Positions 17,532-26,684 are shown, numbered from the stretch's first letter. The stretch is 64,000 nt of DNA from Parvibaculaceae bacterium Mf 1.05b.01 (GCA_000509225.1 BAOK01000002.1:686496-750495), one strand, 5' to 3'. Translations and numbers: made by a program. Notes: generated by a model not told the origin, from the sequence alone.

Positions 17532-17547
17532 TGAAATATTTATTTCA
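17532..17547. promoter_or_regulatory. Perfect inverted repeat upstream of the chemoreceptor
   Basis: TGAAATA-tt-TATTTCA has 7-bp arms and begins 11 bp upstream of the chemoreceptor start. It is AT-rich and could be an operator overlapping the ribosome binding region. About 30 bp further on lies GGAGGTG with a seven-codon open frame (17575-17598, plus strand), which may be chance. Confidence 0.4.
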
Positions 17548-17746
17548 ACTTTGACGTGCATCGGAGGTGTAAAAATGCACCTAAGACTTAAATGTTAGAT
17601 TAAAATGCCTACAAGTCATGCAACCTGATGTTGTGGGGGGCATTTCTGAAACGTGATTTCACCATAGGGAAGATGCGGTGATTTGCGGTTTCCGACGCTG
17701 TTGGCAATACTCCGACGCTGAAAAACATCGGGGAGATTCGCACAAC

Positions 17747-18676
17747 ATGACACTTGATCCACAGGTGAAGGCGCTGCTTGACGGGATGGCAGAGGCGGAC
17801 GGTCCGCCAATGTCTGAGATGACGCCTGCCGAGGCTCGGGCGATGTATGTCGCGTTGAAAGACCCCATTGATGTTCCCATCGGGAAGGTTGAGGACAAAC
17901 TGGCGCCTGGACCTGGTGGTGATATTCCCGTGCGTCTTTACACGCCTGTTGCTGCAGGAGGAGGGGCCCTGGCAGCGATTGTGTTTTTCCATGGTGGCGG
18001 TTGGGTCATTGGCGATCTGGACACGCATGATGCGCTGTGTCGGACGCTTGCGAATGAAAGCGGCTGCAAAGTTGTTGCTGTTGACTATCGTCTGGCGCCG
18101 GAACATCACTGTCCGGCCGCAGTGGATGATTGTTATGCCGCCGTCGAGTGGGTTGAAAAGAACGGACCCAGCCTTGGGATTGATGTGAATGGGTTGGGTG
18201 TCGCGGGTGACAGTGCCGGCGGCAATCTTGCGGCTGTTGTCTGTCAATTGGCCAAGAAGCGCAAAGGTCCGGCTATTCACCATCAGTTGCTGATCTATCC
18301 GGTCACCGATACAAAAACAGATACGGCGACCTATCAGTCATTTGGGGAAGGTTTCTTCCTTGAAAAAGCGACGATGGAGTGGTTCATCGACCATTATGCT
18401 GGGCCGGAGTTTGATCGCGCGGACCCGGCTATTGCTCCATTGCGGGAAACGAACCTCTCAGGCCTGCCGCCGGCCTATGTGATTACGGCTGGTCATGATG
18501 TTCTCAAAGCAGAGGGTGCAGCCTATGCGGACGCGCTCAAAGCGGCAGGGGTGGAGGTCACCTATATTGACTACCCAGAAATGATCCATGGGTTTTTCAA
18601 CCTGATGGGCATGGTGGAGGCGAGCCGGCCGGCAGTCGCCACTGCCGCCGCAGCAGCTGGAAAAGTGCTAACCTAG
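17747..18676 (+). CDS. Alpha/beta hydrolase, hormone-sensitive-lipase family
   Basis: A 309-residue esterase of the HSL (family IV) type. The oxyanion motif is HGGGWVIGD near residue 85, the nucleophile Ser sits in GDSAGGN, and the C-terminal DYPEMIHGFF contains the catalytic His, with the acid in YVITAGHDVLKAEG. These enzymes cleave short acyl esters and are usually cytoplasmic. The ATG at 17747 follows GGGGAG at about 12 nt; the frame is open for another 23 codons upstream but without a good ribosome site. It is followed by a strong terminator shared with the convergent flavoprotein gene. Confidence 0.92.
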   Translation: MTLDPQVKALLDGMAEADGPPMSEMTPAEARAMYVALKDPIDVPIGKVEDKLAPGPGGDIPVRLYTPVAAGGGALAAIVFFHGGGWVIGDLDTHDALCRTLANESGCKVVAVDYRLAPEHHCPAAVDDCYAAVEWVEKNGPSLGIDVNGLGVAGDSAGGNLAAVVCQLAKKRKGPAIHHQLLIYPVTDTKTDTATYQSFGEGFFLEKATMEWFIDHYAGPEFDRADPAIAPLRETNLSGLPPAYVITAGHDVLKAEGAAYADALKAAGVEVTYIDYPEMIHGFFNLMGMVEASRPAVATAAAAAGKVLT

Positions 18677-18698
18677 GCCATCATCGATCTAGAGCGAC

Positions 18699-18730
18699 AA
18701 AGGCGGACCTGTCTGACAGCTCCGCCTTTT
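18699..18730. terminator. Bidirectional intrinsic terminator
   Basis: AAAGGCGGA and TCCGCCTTT form the outer stem, with CTGTC/GACAG pairing inside the loop and T-runs on both sides. It lies between the convergent esterase and the flavoprotein operon. Confidence 0.9.
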
Positions 18731-18744
18731 CTTAGGTCTGCTCC

Positions 18745-20415
18745 TTAGCCGAAAAGCTTGCCGGGGTTCATGATGCCTTTTGGGTCAAGCTCTGCTTTCA
18801 GGGTTTTCAGCACCGTCATGCCCATTGCCCCTTTTTCTTCAGCCATCCACGGCGTGTGGTCGGCGCCCACGCCATGGTGATGCGATATTGTGCCGCCGTT
18901 CGCCGCAATGGCATCTGATGCTGCGCGTTTCACGCGCTGCCACTGACCCACTTCGTCCTTGAGATCACGGGGAAAGACGAAGGTGAAGTAAAGGCTCGCA
19001 CCATCTGGATAGGAGTGACTGACATGACCCATGACGATGCCTTTCTGTCCGGGCTCGCCCATGTTTTCGTCCAGCGCGGTTTGGATCGCGTCGATCATTT
19101 TTTCATGGAGCTTGAGGATGTTGGACCACGGGGTCGCGGTTTCCAATGTATCGACTCCGATGCCCCGATCCATCATCGGATCACGGCTATAGGGCGATGA
19201 AAAGCGTCCGTGATACCACCTGTCCCCTGCGCTTGACCCAATGGCAAGAGCGCCTGCCTTTTTGCAGATCGTGCCCGTTCGCTCTTTCGCCCACTCGACA
19301 GTTTCCTTGTCACCTTCAAGACCAATGAGCATAAGGCAGGGGTCTTTGGTGAAGCCTTTCCACTTGAGGTAGGCGTTCTGCAGTTTGGACTTGAGGCCAC
19401 CGGTGCTGCTTGATCCGAAGGTCTGAAAGAAATAGGTCTCCGCTGCGTCGGAGAGGCGGACCATTGCGACGGGAATATCCGCATGGTTGATGGAGCGTGC
19501 GACTTCGACGCCCGTGGCAAAGTCTTTGAACAGGTAGCCGCGATAGTCTTTCGCCTGTGGTTTTTCGTGGATCTTGACGGTTGCATCACAGATGACGCCG
19601 AGCGTTCCTTCTGACCCCGCGACCAACTGATTGAGGTTAGGACCTGCGGCAGAGGCTGGAAACTCTTCTGTCGACCAGGGGCCATTTGGTGTGGCAAGCC
19701 GTGTTGACACGACCCATTTTTCAGCCTTGCCGTAGCGATTGGATTGTTGACCGGCACCCCGGGCTGCGATCCATCCACCCAGCGTCGAATATTCGAAGCT
19801 CTGGGGATAGTGGCCAAGGGTTAGCCCTTGCGCGTTCAGTTTTTCCTCAAGGTGTGGACCATAGATGCCGGCGTCTATGCGGGCAGTCATCGCGACGCGA
19901 TCCACATCGTGAACGCCATCCATCAAGGTGAGGTCGAGAGTGATGACTTTGTCTGTCGCGGACCGTGCGGTTGCGTTCACGCCGCCCACGACGCTGGAGC
20001 CGCCGCCAAAGGGAACCACGCTCATGTCGTTTTCTGCACAGTAGGCAAGGACGGATTGCACTTCGCCTGCTGCACGGGGATAGACTACTGCATCGGGCGC
20101 CACGTCCAGGTCACCTGCACGAACATAAAGAAGGTCGTGATAGCTTTTACCGCGGGCATGAAAGGCACGCTCATAATCGTCAGTGCGGACCTGGTTCTCG
20201 CCGACAAGGTCTTCAAGGCTCTTGATTTCCCCTGCGCTCAGGTGGCAGGGCGGCAGCGTGATGTCTGACAGGCGCTTTGCGGGCGTGGAGGGTAGAACTG
20301 CCATGCCCAGCGTTTCCTTGATCCATGCCCATTGAGGAGCGCCGTCAGGCAGGGGGTTCTCCTGTTTGGCAGGGCCCCAGCCGTTCCAGCGAAGTGTCTG
20401 ACGATCAATTGTCAC
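18745..20415 (-). CDS. FAD-linked oxidase, alkylglycerone-phosphate-synthase-like
   Basis: A 556-residue flavoprotein of the VAO fold. The FAD site shows VVPFGGGSSVVGGVNA near residue 135 and YSTLGGWIAARGAGQQSNRY near 205. The C-terminal half has RFSSPYSRDPMMDRGIGVDT and ISHHHGVGADHTPW. The His-triad block HHHGVG is the feature shared with alkyl-DHAP synthase, the enzyme that swaps an acyl for an alkyl chain to make ether lipids. It starts 36 bp downstream of the DAG-kinase gene, which is itself coupled to glpD. I recall a similar grouping in Mycobacterium tuberculosis (Rv2249c, Rv2251, Rv2252). The assignment as true ether-lipid synthase is an inference. Confidence 0.85.
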   Translation of the reverse strand: MTIDRQTLRWNGWGPAKQENPLPDGAPQWAWIKETLGMAVLPSTPAKRLSDITLPPCHLSAGEIKSLEDLVGENQVRTDDYERAFHARGKSYHDLLYVRAGDLDVAPDAVVYPRAAGEVQSVLAYCAENDMSVVPFGGGSSVVGGVNATARSATDKVITLDLTLMDGVHDVDRVAMTARIDAGIYGPHLEEKLNAQGLTLGHYPQSFEYSTLGGWIAARGAGQQSNRYGKAEKWVVSTRLATPNGPWSTEEFPASAAGPNLNQLVAGSEGTLGVICDATVKIHEKPQAKDYRGYLFKDFATGVEVARSINHADIPVAMVRLSDAAETYFFQTFGSSSTGGLKSKLQNAYLKWKGFTKDPCLMLIGLEGDKETVEWAKERTGTICKKAGALAIGSSAGDRWYHGRFSSPYSRDPMMDRGIGVDTLETATPWSNILKLHEKMIDAIQTALDENMGEPGQKGIVMGHVSHSYPDGASLYFTFVFPRDLKDEVGQWQRVKRAASDAIAANGGTISHHHGVGADHTPWMAEEKGAMGMTVLKTLKAELDPKGIMNPGKLFG

Positions 20416-20451
20416 GTGTCTTTTCCTTTGGTCTGTCGCCTTGATGCGTGG

Positions 20452-21402
20452 TCAGCATCTAAGTGTGAGGGCGCTCGGTAAAATATCAAAGCGTGCAGGC
20501 AGTTTGCCTGGTGCTTCGCCATCGATGTCCAACAGTACAGGGGCTGTATCAATAGGCTCGGCCTCAACCCACCGGGTCCGGGTGACGATGACTTTCTCGT
20601 TCTCAACATGGGTCCCGTCATAGAGAGAGCCGGAATCCTTGAAAAGGTCGCTCACGCTGGTGTCTCGCATGATCACCAGATCAAACGCGCCATCGTCGGG
20701 TGCTGCGTCAGGGGCCATCATCATGCCGCCGCCAAAGAAACGTCCATTGGCGACCGCTGCAGTGCCCACATTGATCACTTCGTCCCACCCACTTTCGGTG
20801 CGGATGCGGACAGCCTGTGGGCGATAGCGGAGAGCTGTGGAAAGGGTTGCCCAAAGATAGGCGAACGACCCGCCGAACAGTTTCGAGAAACGGGCCTTGT
20901 TGACGGCGCGATCAACGGCGCCGGACATGCCGAAGCTTGCAATATTGTTGAAATGGCGCGCCAAGGGCGCATTGTCATCTGCATTGAAGGTGAGGCGCCC
21001 AATGTCGATGGTTCGACTGCTGCCATTCGCTAGGCGCTCGATGCAAGCGTCGAGATCTGCCGGCAGCTCGAAGGTCTTACGGAAGTCACCGCCTGTCCCA
21101 GTGTTGATGAGGCCCAGGGGAGCGGGCGCTTGCCCATCAGAGACATCATGAAACAGCCCGTTGATGGTTTCGTTGATGGTGCCATCGCCGCCGACAGCTA
21201 TGACGAGGTCGGCGCCTTTGTCTGTGGCGTCTCTAGCAAGATTGGCTGCTGGTAAATGGTGGGGTGTGGCAGGCCCGTCTGTGAAGAGAGGAGTGACAGT
21301 GCCGAGGGCTGCTTCGAGCTTCTTTTGGATCTCCGGCCAATCGCGGCCGGTCCGGCCACCACCGGAAGCCGGATTGATGATAGCAAAAGTGCGCCCGCTC
21401 AC
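20452..21402 (-). CDS. Diacylglycerol kinase family lipid kinase
   Basis: A 316-residue lipid kinase of the DAGK catalytic family, which phosphorylates diacylglycerol or related lipids at the inner membrane. The nucleotide-binding part reads FAIINPASGGGRTGR at the N-terminus and VIAVGGDGTINETINGL near residue 60, with the GGDGT motif. LGLINTGTGGDFRKTF takes the place of the usual PxGTxNDFA. The start is the GTG at 21402, which overlaps the glpD stop as GTGA. The coupling to glpD and the AGPS-like gene downstream points to one glycerolipid pathway. The lipid substrate is not shown. Confidence 0.9.
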   Translation of the reverse strand: MSGRTFAIINPASGGGRTGRDWPEIQKKLEAALGTVTPLFTDGPATPHHLPAANLARDATDKGADLVIAVGGDGTINETINGLFHDVSDGQAPAPLGLINTGTGGDFRKTFELPADLDACIERLANGSSRTIDIGRLTFNADDNAPLARHFNNIASFGMSGAVDRAVNKARFSKLFGGSFAYLWATLSTALRYRPQAVRIRTESGWDEVINVGTAAVANGRFFGGGMMMAPDAAPDDGAFDLVIMRDTSVSDLFKDSGSLYDGTHVENEKVIVTRTRWVEAEPIDTAPVLLDIDGEAPGKLPARFDILPSALTLRC

Positions 21403-23084
21403 GCGGCCCCGTCGAGCGTTTTGTAGCTCGCCTCTGCGTTTTCGATCTGTCTGGTGCGCTCTGCATCGTCCCACCCAAGCTCTCTCGCCATGAGATCGGC
21501 GGTGCGGCCTAGCGCTTCATCGCCAGGGTGGACCAGTGTGCCCAGCCCGGTTCTCCGGAGCAGGACGTCTTCAAGCGTGACAGCCATTTCATGACGGACA
21601 GCATGGACGATCTGTGCGCCAATATCGTGTGTGGTTGCCGACAAGGGCTGCAACAGGTCAGGTGCTTCTCCCTGTCGCTCATTGGCAGTGGTCAGCACTT
21701 CTTCATAGCGGGCGCCGTGATAGCGGGTCAGGTTGCGGATAATGTCTGCCGGGATGTCAGGGTGTGTGGCGATGGCTTTATCTGTGAAGGGGAGGAAGCG
21801 TCCGGTGGCGCCGCCATAGAGAGGAACATTTTCCGTTGTGCATTTCGGCTGTCGCCCGAGCTTCTTCGTGGCGCTGTCGACGACCTTCTCCGCCAAATGT
21901 CGGGAGGTGGTCCATTTGCCCCCCATGGCAGACAGGAATCCTTCAATGCCGTCTACTTCCGCATGATCAACAATCTCTGCCGCGCGGCTGGCATTGTAAC
22001 TATCGGAATCGTCTTCATCGTCCTGTGGCGTGGTGTCCACCAGGGGGCGGATGCCGACATAGAAATTCTCTACATCGTCACGTGTGAGGTTGAGCGTGGG
22101 CAAGCCGTCATTCACAACCGCGAGGAAGTCTTCGATATCTTTTTCTGTCACGCCGATTTTGTCGGGTGCCTCATCAAAGACTGTGTCGGTTGTGCCGAGG
22201 ATTGTTTTCCCGCGCCAAGGCAGGACAAAAAAGTGTCCGCCAATCTTGGACTGAACAGCGAGGGCGTTTTCGCCCGAAAGATCGCGGGTGATGAGGTGGA
22301 TGCCTTTGGACCGGATCAGGCGTCGTGACGGTTTTCCATCGTCGGTCAGTCCCATGAGGATATCCGCCCAGGGACCGGCAGCGTTGATGGTGAGCTTGCC
22401 TCTGATCGTGTGGGTGTCGCCGGTGAGCTCATCCTTGACGGTGACGCCTGTGATGCGATCGTTCGCAGCGCCGCCGGCTTCCTTCTCAAAGCCAGTGACC
22501 TTGGCATAGTTGGCGGCATCGGCCCCTTTTTCCACCGCCCCCAGAACGAATTCCAGACAGAGACGCTCTGGCGCGAACATCTGACAGTCATAATAGATTT
22601 TGGCACCGGTCAGCCCATCGGGATTGAGCGAGGGCATGAGCTTTAAGGCTTCATCGCGGGAGATGCTTTTGTAGCCTGGGAGTTTCTTGTCCGGATCGTC
22701 GAGGCGGTTTCTGTCATAGGCCAGCAGGTCATACATGGCGAGGCCGATGGAGAGAACCAAGCCGCCTTTCATCCCCCGGCCATAGGTGGGGATGATAAAG
22801 GGGAGAGGATCGACCAGATGGGGGGCGTTTTGTTCCCAGACGCGCCGTTCCCTGAGGGACTCGCGCACCAGACCGATTTCGCCGTTCACCAGATAGCGCA
22901 GGCCACCATGAATGAGTTTGGACGACCCGGCCGTGGTGGCGTGGGCGAAATCATCCTTCTCCAGCAGCGCGACTTTCAAGCCGCGGAGTGCCGCATCCCA
23001 TGCAATGGAAGACCCGGAAATACCGCCGCCCACGACAATCAGGTCGTAGTCGGTCTGGCTCATGGCGGAAAGATCGCGTTGCAT
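21399..23084 (-). CDS. glpD: Aerobic glycerol-3-phosphate dehydrogenase
   Basis: A 561-residue FAD-dependent enzyme that oxidises glycerol-3-phosphate to DHAP and feeds electrons to quinone at the membrane. The FAD motif is DLIVVGGGISGSSIAWDAAL at residues 14-33. The family blocks TTAGSSKLIHGGLRYL, INAAGPWAD, RSKGIHLI, LPWRGKTILGTTDT and GGKWTTSRHLAEK are all present. The C-terminal all-helical domain is complete. It is preceded by AAGGA and is the first gene of the three-gene operon. The DHAP it makes is the backbone an alkyl-DHAP synthase would need. Confidence 0.94.
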   Translation of the reverse strand: MQRDLSAMSQTDYDLIVVGGGISGSSIAWDAALRGLKVALLEKDDFAHATTAGSSKLIHGGLRYLVNGEIGLVRESLRERRVWEQNAPHLVDPLPFIIPTYGRGMKGGLVLSIGLAMYDLLAYDRNRLDDPDKKLPGYKSISRDEALKLMPSLNPDGLTGAKIYYDCQMFAPERLCLEFVLGAVEKGADAANYAKVTGFEKEAGGAANDRITGVTVKDELTGDTHTIRGKLTINAAGPWADILMGLTDDGKPSRRLIRSKGIHLITRDLSGENALAVQSKIGGHFFVLPWRGKTILGTTDTVFDEAPDKIGVTEKDIEDFLAVVNDGLPTLNLTRDDVENFYVGIRPLVDTTPQDDEDDSDSYNASRAAEIVDHAEVDGIEGFLSAMGGKWTTSRHLAEKVVDSATKKLGRQPKCTTENVPLYGGATGRFLPFTDKAIATHPDIPADIIRNLTRYHGARYEEVLTTANERQGEAPDLLQPLSATTHDIGAQIVHAVRHEMAVTLEDVLLRRTGLGTLVHPGDEALGRTADLMARELGWDDAERTRQIENAEASYKTLDGAA

Positions 23085-23129
23085 GGAAATCCTTAAATCT
23101 GCGGCACAGGGATGAAGGGTTTTCGCGCC

Positions 23130-23792
23130 TTATGACCGCTCTTGCAAGCCGTTTTGCTTCATCCGCCAAATGAGTTGACCGAGCCTGTCCTGGCCGAAAA
23201 AGGGCTCGCCCTCAAAGACCATGAGCGGCACGCCCCAATGGCCTGCGGCTTTCTGAGCGGCCTCATTTTCAGTGATGATGTTATCAAAATGGGCCTCATC
23301 GGCTGCGACTTTGGCTTCCAGGTCGCCCAAGTCCAGTCCGGCGCGGGCTGTAGCGTCTTTCAGATGGTCGCCCTGGTGCCAGTCCTTGACACCGCCGAAG
23401 ATGATGCTGCTTACCTCATCAATGAAGGCGAGGCCTTTTCCGGCTTCAGCTGCGGCGCAACCCAGGCGGGTCAATCGGTGGATATAGGGCTGTTCCTTGG
23501 GGACCTCGCCGGACGCCAGGTCCATGACGACCGGGTCAGGCGAGGGCCAATTGTAGGCCAGGCCCTCCATTTCAGCGATCCGCACCGTGTCTTTCATGAG
23601 ATAGGGTGGCCACATGGGGTTCACGGTCTTAAAAAACCCATCCATTCGAACGGCTATGGGGTAGACCGGCCGTACATTCACTTTCACGTCATAGGTTTTC
23701 TCGATGGCCACTATTCGTTTGGTGGCGAGATAGGAATAGGGCGAGCGAAATGACCAAAATACGTCAAATTCCGGGGTTTTGGTGGCTGACAT
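23130..23792 (-). CDS. 2-hydroxychromene-2-carboxylate isomerase / DsbA-like protein
   Basis: A 220-residue thioredoxin-fold protein of the HCCA isomerase/kappa-GST group. It opens EFDVFWSFRSPYSYLATKR, with Ser in SPYSYL at the place of a disulfide CxxC, typical of the glutathione-dependent isomerase of naphthalene catabolism and relatives. The C-terminal block GHWGVPLMVFEGEPFFGQDRL, with cis-Pro and the DRL end, confirms the family. The ATG at 23792 follows GGGAG. It lies next to glpD and diverges from the three hydrolase genes. The real substrate is unknown. Confidence 0.9.
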   Translation of the reverse strand: MSATKTPEFDVFWSFRSPYSYLATKRIVAIEKTYDVKVNVRPVYPIAVRMDGFFKTVNPMWPPYLMKDTVRIAEMEGLAYNWPSPDPVVMDLASGEVPKEQPYIHRLTRLGCAAAEAGKGLAFIDEVSSIIFGGVKDWHQGDHLKDATARAGLDLGDLEAKVAADEAHFDNIITENEAAQKAAGHWGVPLMVFEGEPFFGQDRLGQLIWRMKQNGLQERS

Positions 23793-23930
23793 GAGGGACT
23801 CCCTTAGGCACAGACTTGGCCGCATGATGTAAGGTTCTGTTTGGGCCCAACGTCCGGCTTTTGCGCTGGCTTTGCAACCCCTGCTAAGCTTTCACCCAAA
23901 TGACATAAACGATCGATCAGGGGGCGCGAC

Positions 23931-24839
23931 ATGGCGCAGATTTCAGCCAACGGAATAGATATCGAATATGAGCGGTTTGGTCCGGAAGACCGGGAAACGG
24001 TGCTTCTGATTATGGGCCTCTCGGCGCAGTTGACGATGTGGCCGGTTGAGCTTTGTGAAGAGCTGGTATCGCGCGGTTATCATGTTGTGCGTTTCGACAA
24101 TCGGGATATCGGGCTTTCGACCAAGTTTGAGGAAGCAGGCCTGCCGGACATGGGTGCACTTATTGGCGCTCTCTTGTCGGGGGAAACACCGGATGCGCCC
24201 TATTCGCTTGATGAGATGGCCGCTGACGCCGTTGGTTTGCTGGATGCGCTCGGCATCAATAAGGCCCACATTGTTGGTGCTTCTATGGGCGGCATGATCG
24301 CTCAGCTTGTGGCGATCAATCATCCGGAAAAAACGCTCAGTCTCACCTCCATCATGTCGACAACAGGCAATCCTGAATTGCCTCAGGCAAAGCCGGAAGC
24401 TATGGCTGCGCTTGCGGCACCTGCGCCGGACCCCAATGATCTTGAAGCCGTGGTTCAGCGTGGCATGAACACATGGAACACCATTGGCAGTCCGGGTTAT
24501 CCCACAGAGGAAACCCAGTTGCGGGAATGGGTGCTGCGCGATTTCCATCGGTCTTTCTATCCTCAGGGCATCTTGAGGCAGATGGCGGCTATCATTTCAA
24601 ACGGCGATCGCCGCGAAAAACTGAAGGCCGTTACTGTTCCAACAGTGGTTTTGCATGGTGTTGATGATCCCCTTGTCCCTATTGAGGGCGGGCGGGATAC
24701 AGCCGCCAGCATTTCTGGTGCTGAACTAATTGAAGTGCCCGGCATGGGACATGACTTCCCTCTGAGCCTCGTCACAACTTTTGCGGATGCGATTGCCAAA
24801 GCCGCATCTCGATCCTCATCCCAAGCCGCAGCGGAGTAA
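23931..24839 (+). CDS. Alpha/beta hydrolase, first of three tandem paralogues
   Basis: A 302-residue alpha/beta hydrolase. The nucleophile elbow is HIVGASMGGM near residue 117. The acid is in VVLHGVDDPLVP near 244 and the His in VPGMGHDFP near 270. The opening AQISANGIDIEYERFG and the RFDNRDIGLS block are shared with the two following genes. Similar bacterial proteins act as esterases or lactonases, but the substrate is unknown. It is preceded by AGGGGGCG and is only 5 bp from the next paralogue. Its gene order suggests one operon. Confidence 0.9.
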   Translation: MAQISANGIDIEYERFGPEDRETVLLIMGLSAQLTMWPVELCEELVSRGYHVVRFDNRDIGLSTKFEEAGLPDMGALIGALLSGETPDAPYSLDEMAADAVGLLDALGINKAHIVGASMGGMIAQLVAINHPEKTLSLTSIMSTTGNPELPQAKPEAMAALAAPAPDPNDLEAVVQRGMNTWNTIGSPGYPTEETQLREWVLRDFHRSFYPQGILRQMAAIISNGDRREKLKAVTVPTVVLHGVDDPLVPIEGGRDTAASISGAELIEVPGMGHDFPLSLVTTFADAIAKAASRSSSQAAAE

Positions 24840-24844
24840 CGTAT

Positions 24845-25762
24845 ATGCAAGTAAGAGCCAACAATCATTCGTTTGAGGTCGAGCGTTTCGGCCCGGAAGA
24901 CCGTGAAACCGTTCTGCTGGTGATGGGGCTTGGCGGCCAGATGACGCTATGGCCGCAAGAGCTGGTCGATGAACTGGTCGAGCGCGGCTATCACGTGGTG
25001 CGGTTTGACAATCGCGATGTGGGCCTGTCGGCCAAATTTGATCATCTGGGCAACCCGAAAATGTTGCGCCTAATCCTCGCGGATGCGCTCGGGTTTACCC
25101 CGAAGGTTCCCTATCTGCTCGATGATATGGCGGAAGATGCGGTTGGTGTGCTTGATGCGCTGGGAATTGAGAAGGCGCATATTGTTGGCGTTTCGATGGG
25201 TGGCATGATTGCGCAACTGATTGCTGCTAATCATGGGGATCATGTTTTGAGCCTTACCTCCATCATGTCGACGACCGGTCATAAGTCGCTGTCGAAGCCA
25301 TCAAAGAAGGCGCGCGCGGCCCTGCTCACACCGCCACCGAAAGACCCGTCTAACATGGAGGCTGTGTTCGAGCGGATGCTCAATACGTTTTCTGTTATCG
25401 GAAGCCCTGGCTATCCGGCGAGCGAAGACGAGCGTCGTGCCTTGATGACAGAGCAGTTGGAACGGAGTTACCACCCAACCGGTCTCGTTCGTCAGATCGC
25501 CGCTATCGTTGCGAGCGGCGACCGACGCGATGCTCTGAAGAACGTGTCTGCGCCCACAGTTGTGCTTCACGGGGAAGATGACCCGCTTGTTCCATTGGAT
25601 GGGGGCAAAGACACCGCACTGCATATTGCAGGCGCGGAATTGATCACCGTTCCAGGGATGGGGCACGACATGCCGAAGGAACTGGTGCCGCAGATTGCCG
25701 ATGCGATCACCCAGGCTGCCAAAAAAGCTCAGGCCACGCCTGCTGCGCAAGCAGCGGAGTAA
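24845..25762 (+). CDS. Alpha/beta hydrolase, second tandem paralogue
   Basis: A 305-residue hydrolase closely related to the gene before it. The triad is Ser in VGVSMGGM, Asp in LHGEDDPLVP and His in VPGMGHDMP. It shares RFDNRDVGLSAKF, HIVGVSMGGMIAQLIAAN, SLTSIMSTTG and IGSPGYP with the first paralogue, so the two are the closest pair. It follows after a 5-bp gap, consistent with translational coupling. The N-terminus (MQVRANNHSFEVERFG) lacks the ISANGIDIEYE part of the first copy. A separate substrate range is likely but not shown. Confidence 0.9.
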   Translation: MQVRANNHSFEVERFGPEDRETVLLVMGLGGQMTLWPQELVDELVERGYHVVRFDNRDVGLSAKFDHLGNPKMLRLILADALGFTPKVPYLLDDMAEDAVGVLDALGIEKAHIVGVSMGGMIAQLIAANHGDHVLSLTSIMSTTGHKSLSKPSKKARAALLTPPPKDPSNMEAVFERMLNTFSVIGSPGYPASEDERRALMTEQLERSYHPTGLVRQIAAIVASGDRRDALKNVSAPTVVLHGEDDPLVPLDGGKDTALHIAGAELITVPGMGHDMPKELVPQIADAITQAAKKAQATPAAQAAE

Positions 25763-25767
25763 GCGCC

Positions 25768-26664
25768 ATGCAGGTACAGGCAAATGGCATTGCCATCGAA
25801 GTAGAAGACATGGGACCTAAGGATGGTCCGACGATCCTTCTTGTAAATGGCTATACATCGCAGCTGATAAACTGGCCCGGCCCGCTTCTTGATGGCCTTG
25901 TTGCGGAAGGGTTTCGGGTTGTTCGCTATGACAATCGGGATGTGGGCTTCTCGCAAAAATTTGAGGGTGCTCCTGACCCGTCAGAAACGCTGCAGGCGGT
26001 GCTTTCCGGGAAAACGCCGGACATCCCTTATGTGATGGCAGATATGGCGGCGGACGGGATCGGTGTGCTGGACGCGCTCGGTATCGATAAGGCGCATGTC
26101 GTCGGTGTTTCCATGGGGGGCATGATTGTGCAGCTGATGGCGATCAATCACGCTGACCGGGTGCAGTCGATGACGTCCATCATGTCATCCACCGGCAATC
26201 CGGATGTGCCACGGGCAACGCCCGAAGCCCAACAGGCGCTTAATGAGCCTGCGCCGAGTCAGGAACGCCAGGATGTGATTGCGCATTCCATCAAGGGTCG
26301 GCGGACCTATGAAAGCCCCGCGTACAAAAAGACAGATGCTGAATATGAAGAGCTGATTGGTGAGGCCTATGACCGGATGTTCTATCCGGAAGGTTATATG
26401 CGCCAATATTGCGCGATTGTCGCTGACGGCAGCCGCGTTGAACGCTTGGGGAAAATCTCTGTGCCGACCCTGGTGATCCATGGGAAAGACGACAATCTCG
26501 TGCGCGTTGAAGGTGGCATTGATACAGCAAAGTCCGTCCCTGGCGCCCAGCTGGAATTGATTGAGGGCATGGGCCACGATTTGCCTGAAGCGTTGTGTCC
26601 GAAATTTATCGAGCTGATCGTCGGCCATGCGCGGAGTTCGTTGGCGTCTGTCGCCGCTGAGTAA
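25768..26664 (+). CDS. Alpha/beta hydrolase, third tandem paralogue
   Basis: A 298-residue hydrolase, the most divergent of the three. The triad is Ser in VVGVSMGGM, Asp in VIHGKDDNLV and His in EGMGHDLP. It keeps RYDNRDVGFSQKF and SIMSSTGNPDVP but has replaced the IGSPGYP segment with YESPAYKKTDAEYEE in the cap region, which is where substrate selectivity usually lies. It starts 5 bp after the second gene and ends 20 bp before a strong terminator, so it closes the operon. Confidence 0.9.
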   Translation: MQVQANGIAIEVEDMGPKDGPTILLVNGYTSQLINWPGPLLDGLVAEGFRVVRYDNRDVGFSQKFEGAPDPSETLQAVLSGKTPDIPYVMADMAADGIGVLDALGIDKAHVVGVSMGGMIVQLMAINHADRVQSMTSIMSSTGNPDVPRATPEAQQALNEPAPSQERQDVIAHSIKGRRTYESPAYKKTDAEYEELIGEAYDRMFYPEGYMRQYCAIVADGSRVERLGKISVPTLVIHGKDDNLVRVEGGIDTAKSVPGAQLELIEGMGHDLPEALCPKFIELIVGHARSSLASVAAE

Positions 26665-26684
26665 GACGATCTGAGAACGCAGAG

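Noticed and set aside
21528-22328. A 266-codon plus-strand frame opposite glpD
   Set aside because: The amino acid composition is Cys- and Gly-rich without domains, and glpD motifs are complete on the other strand.
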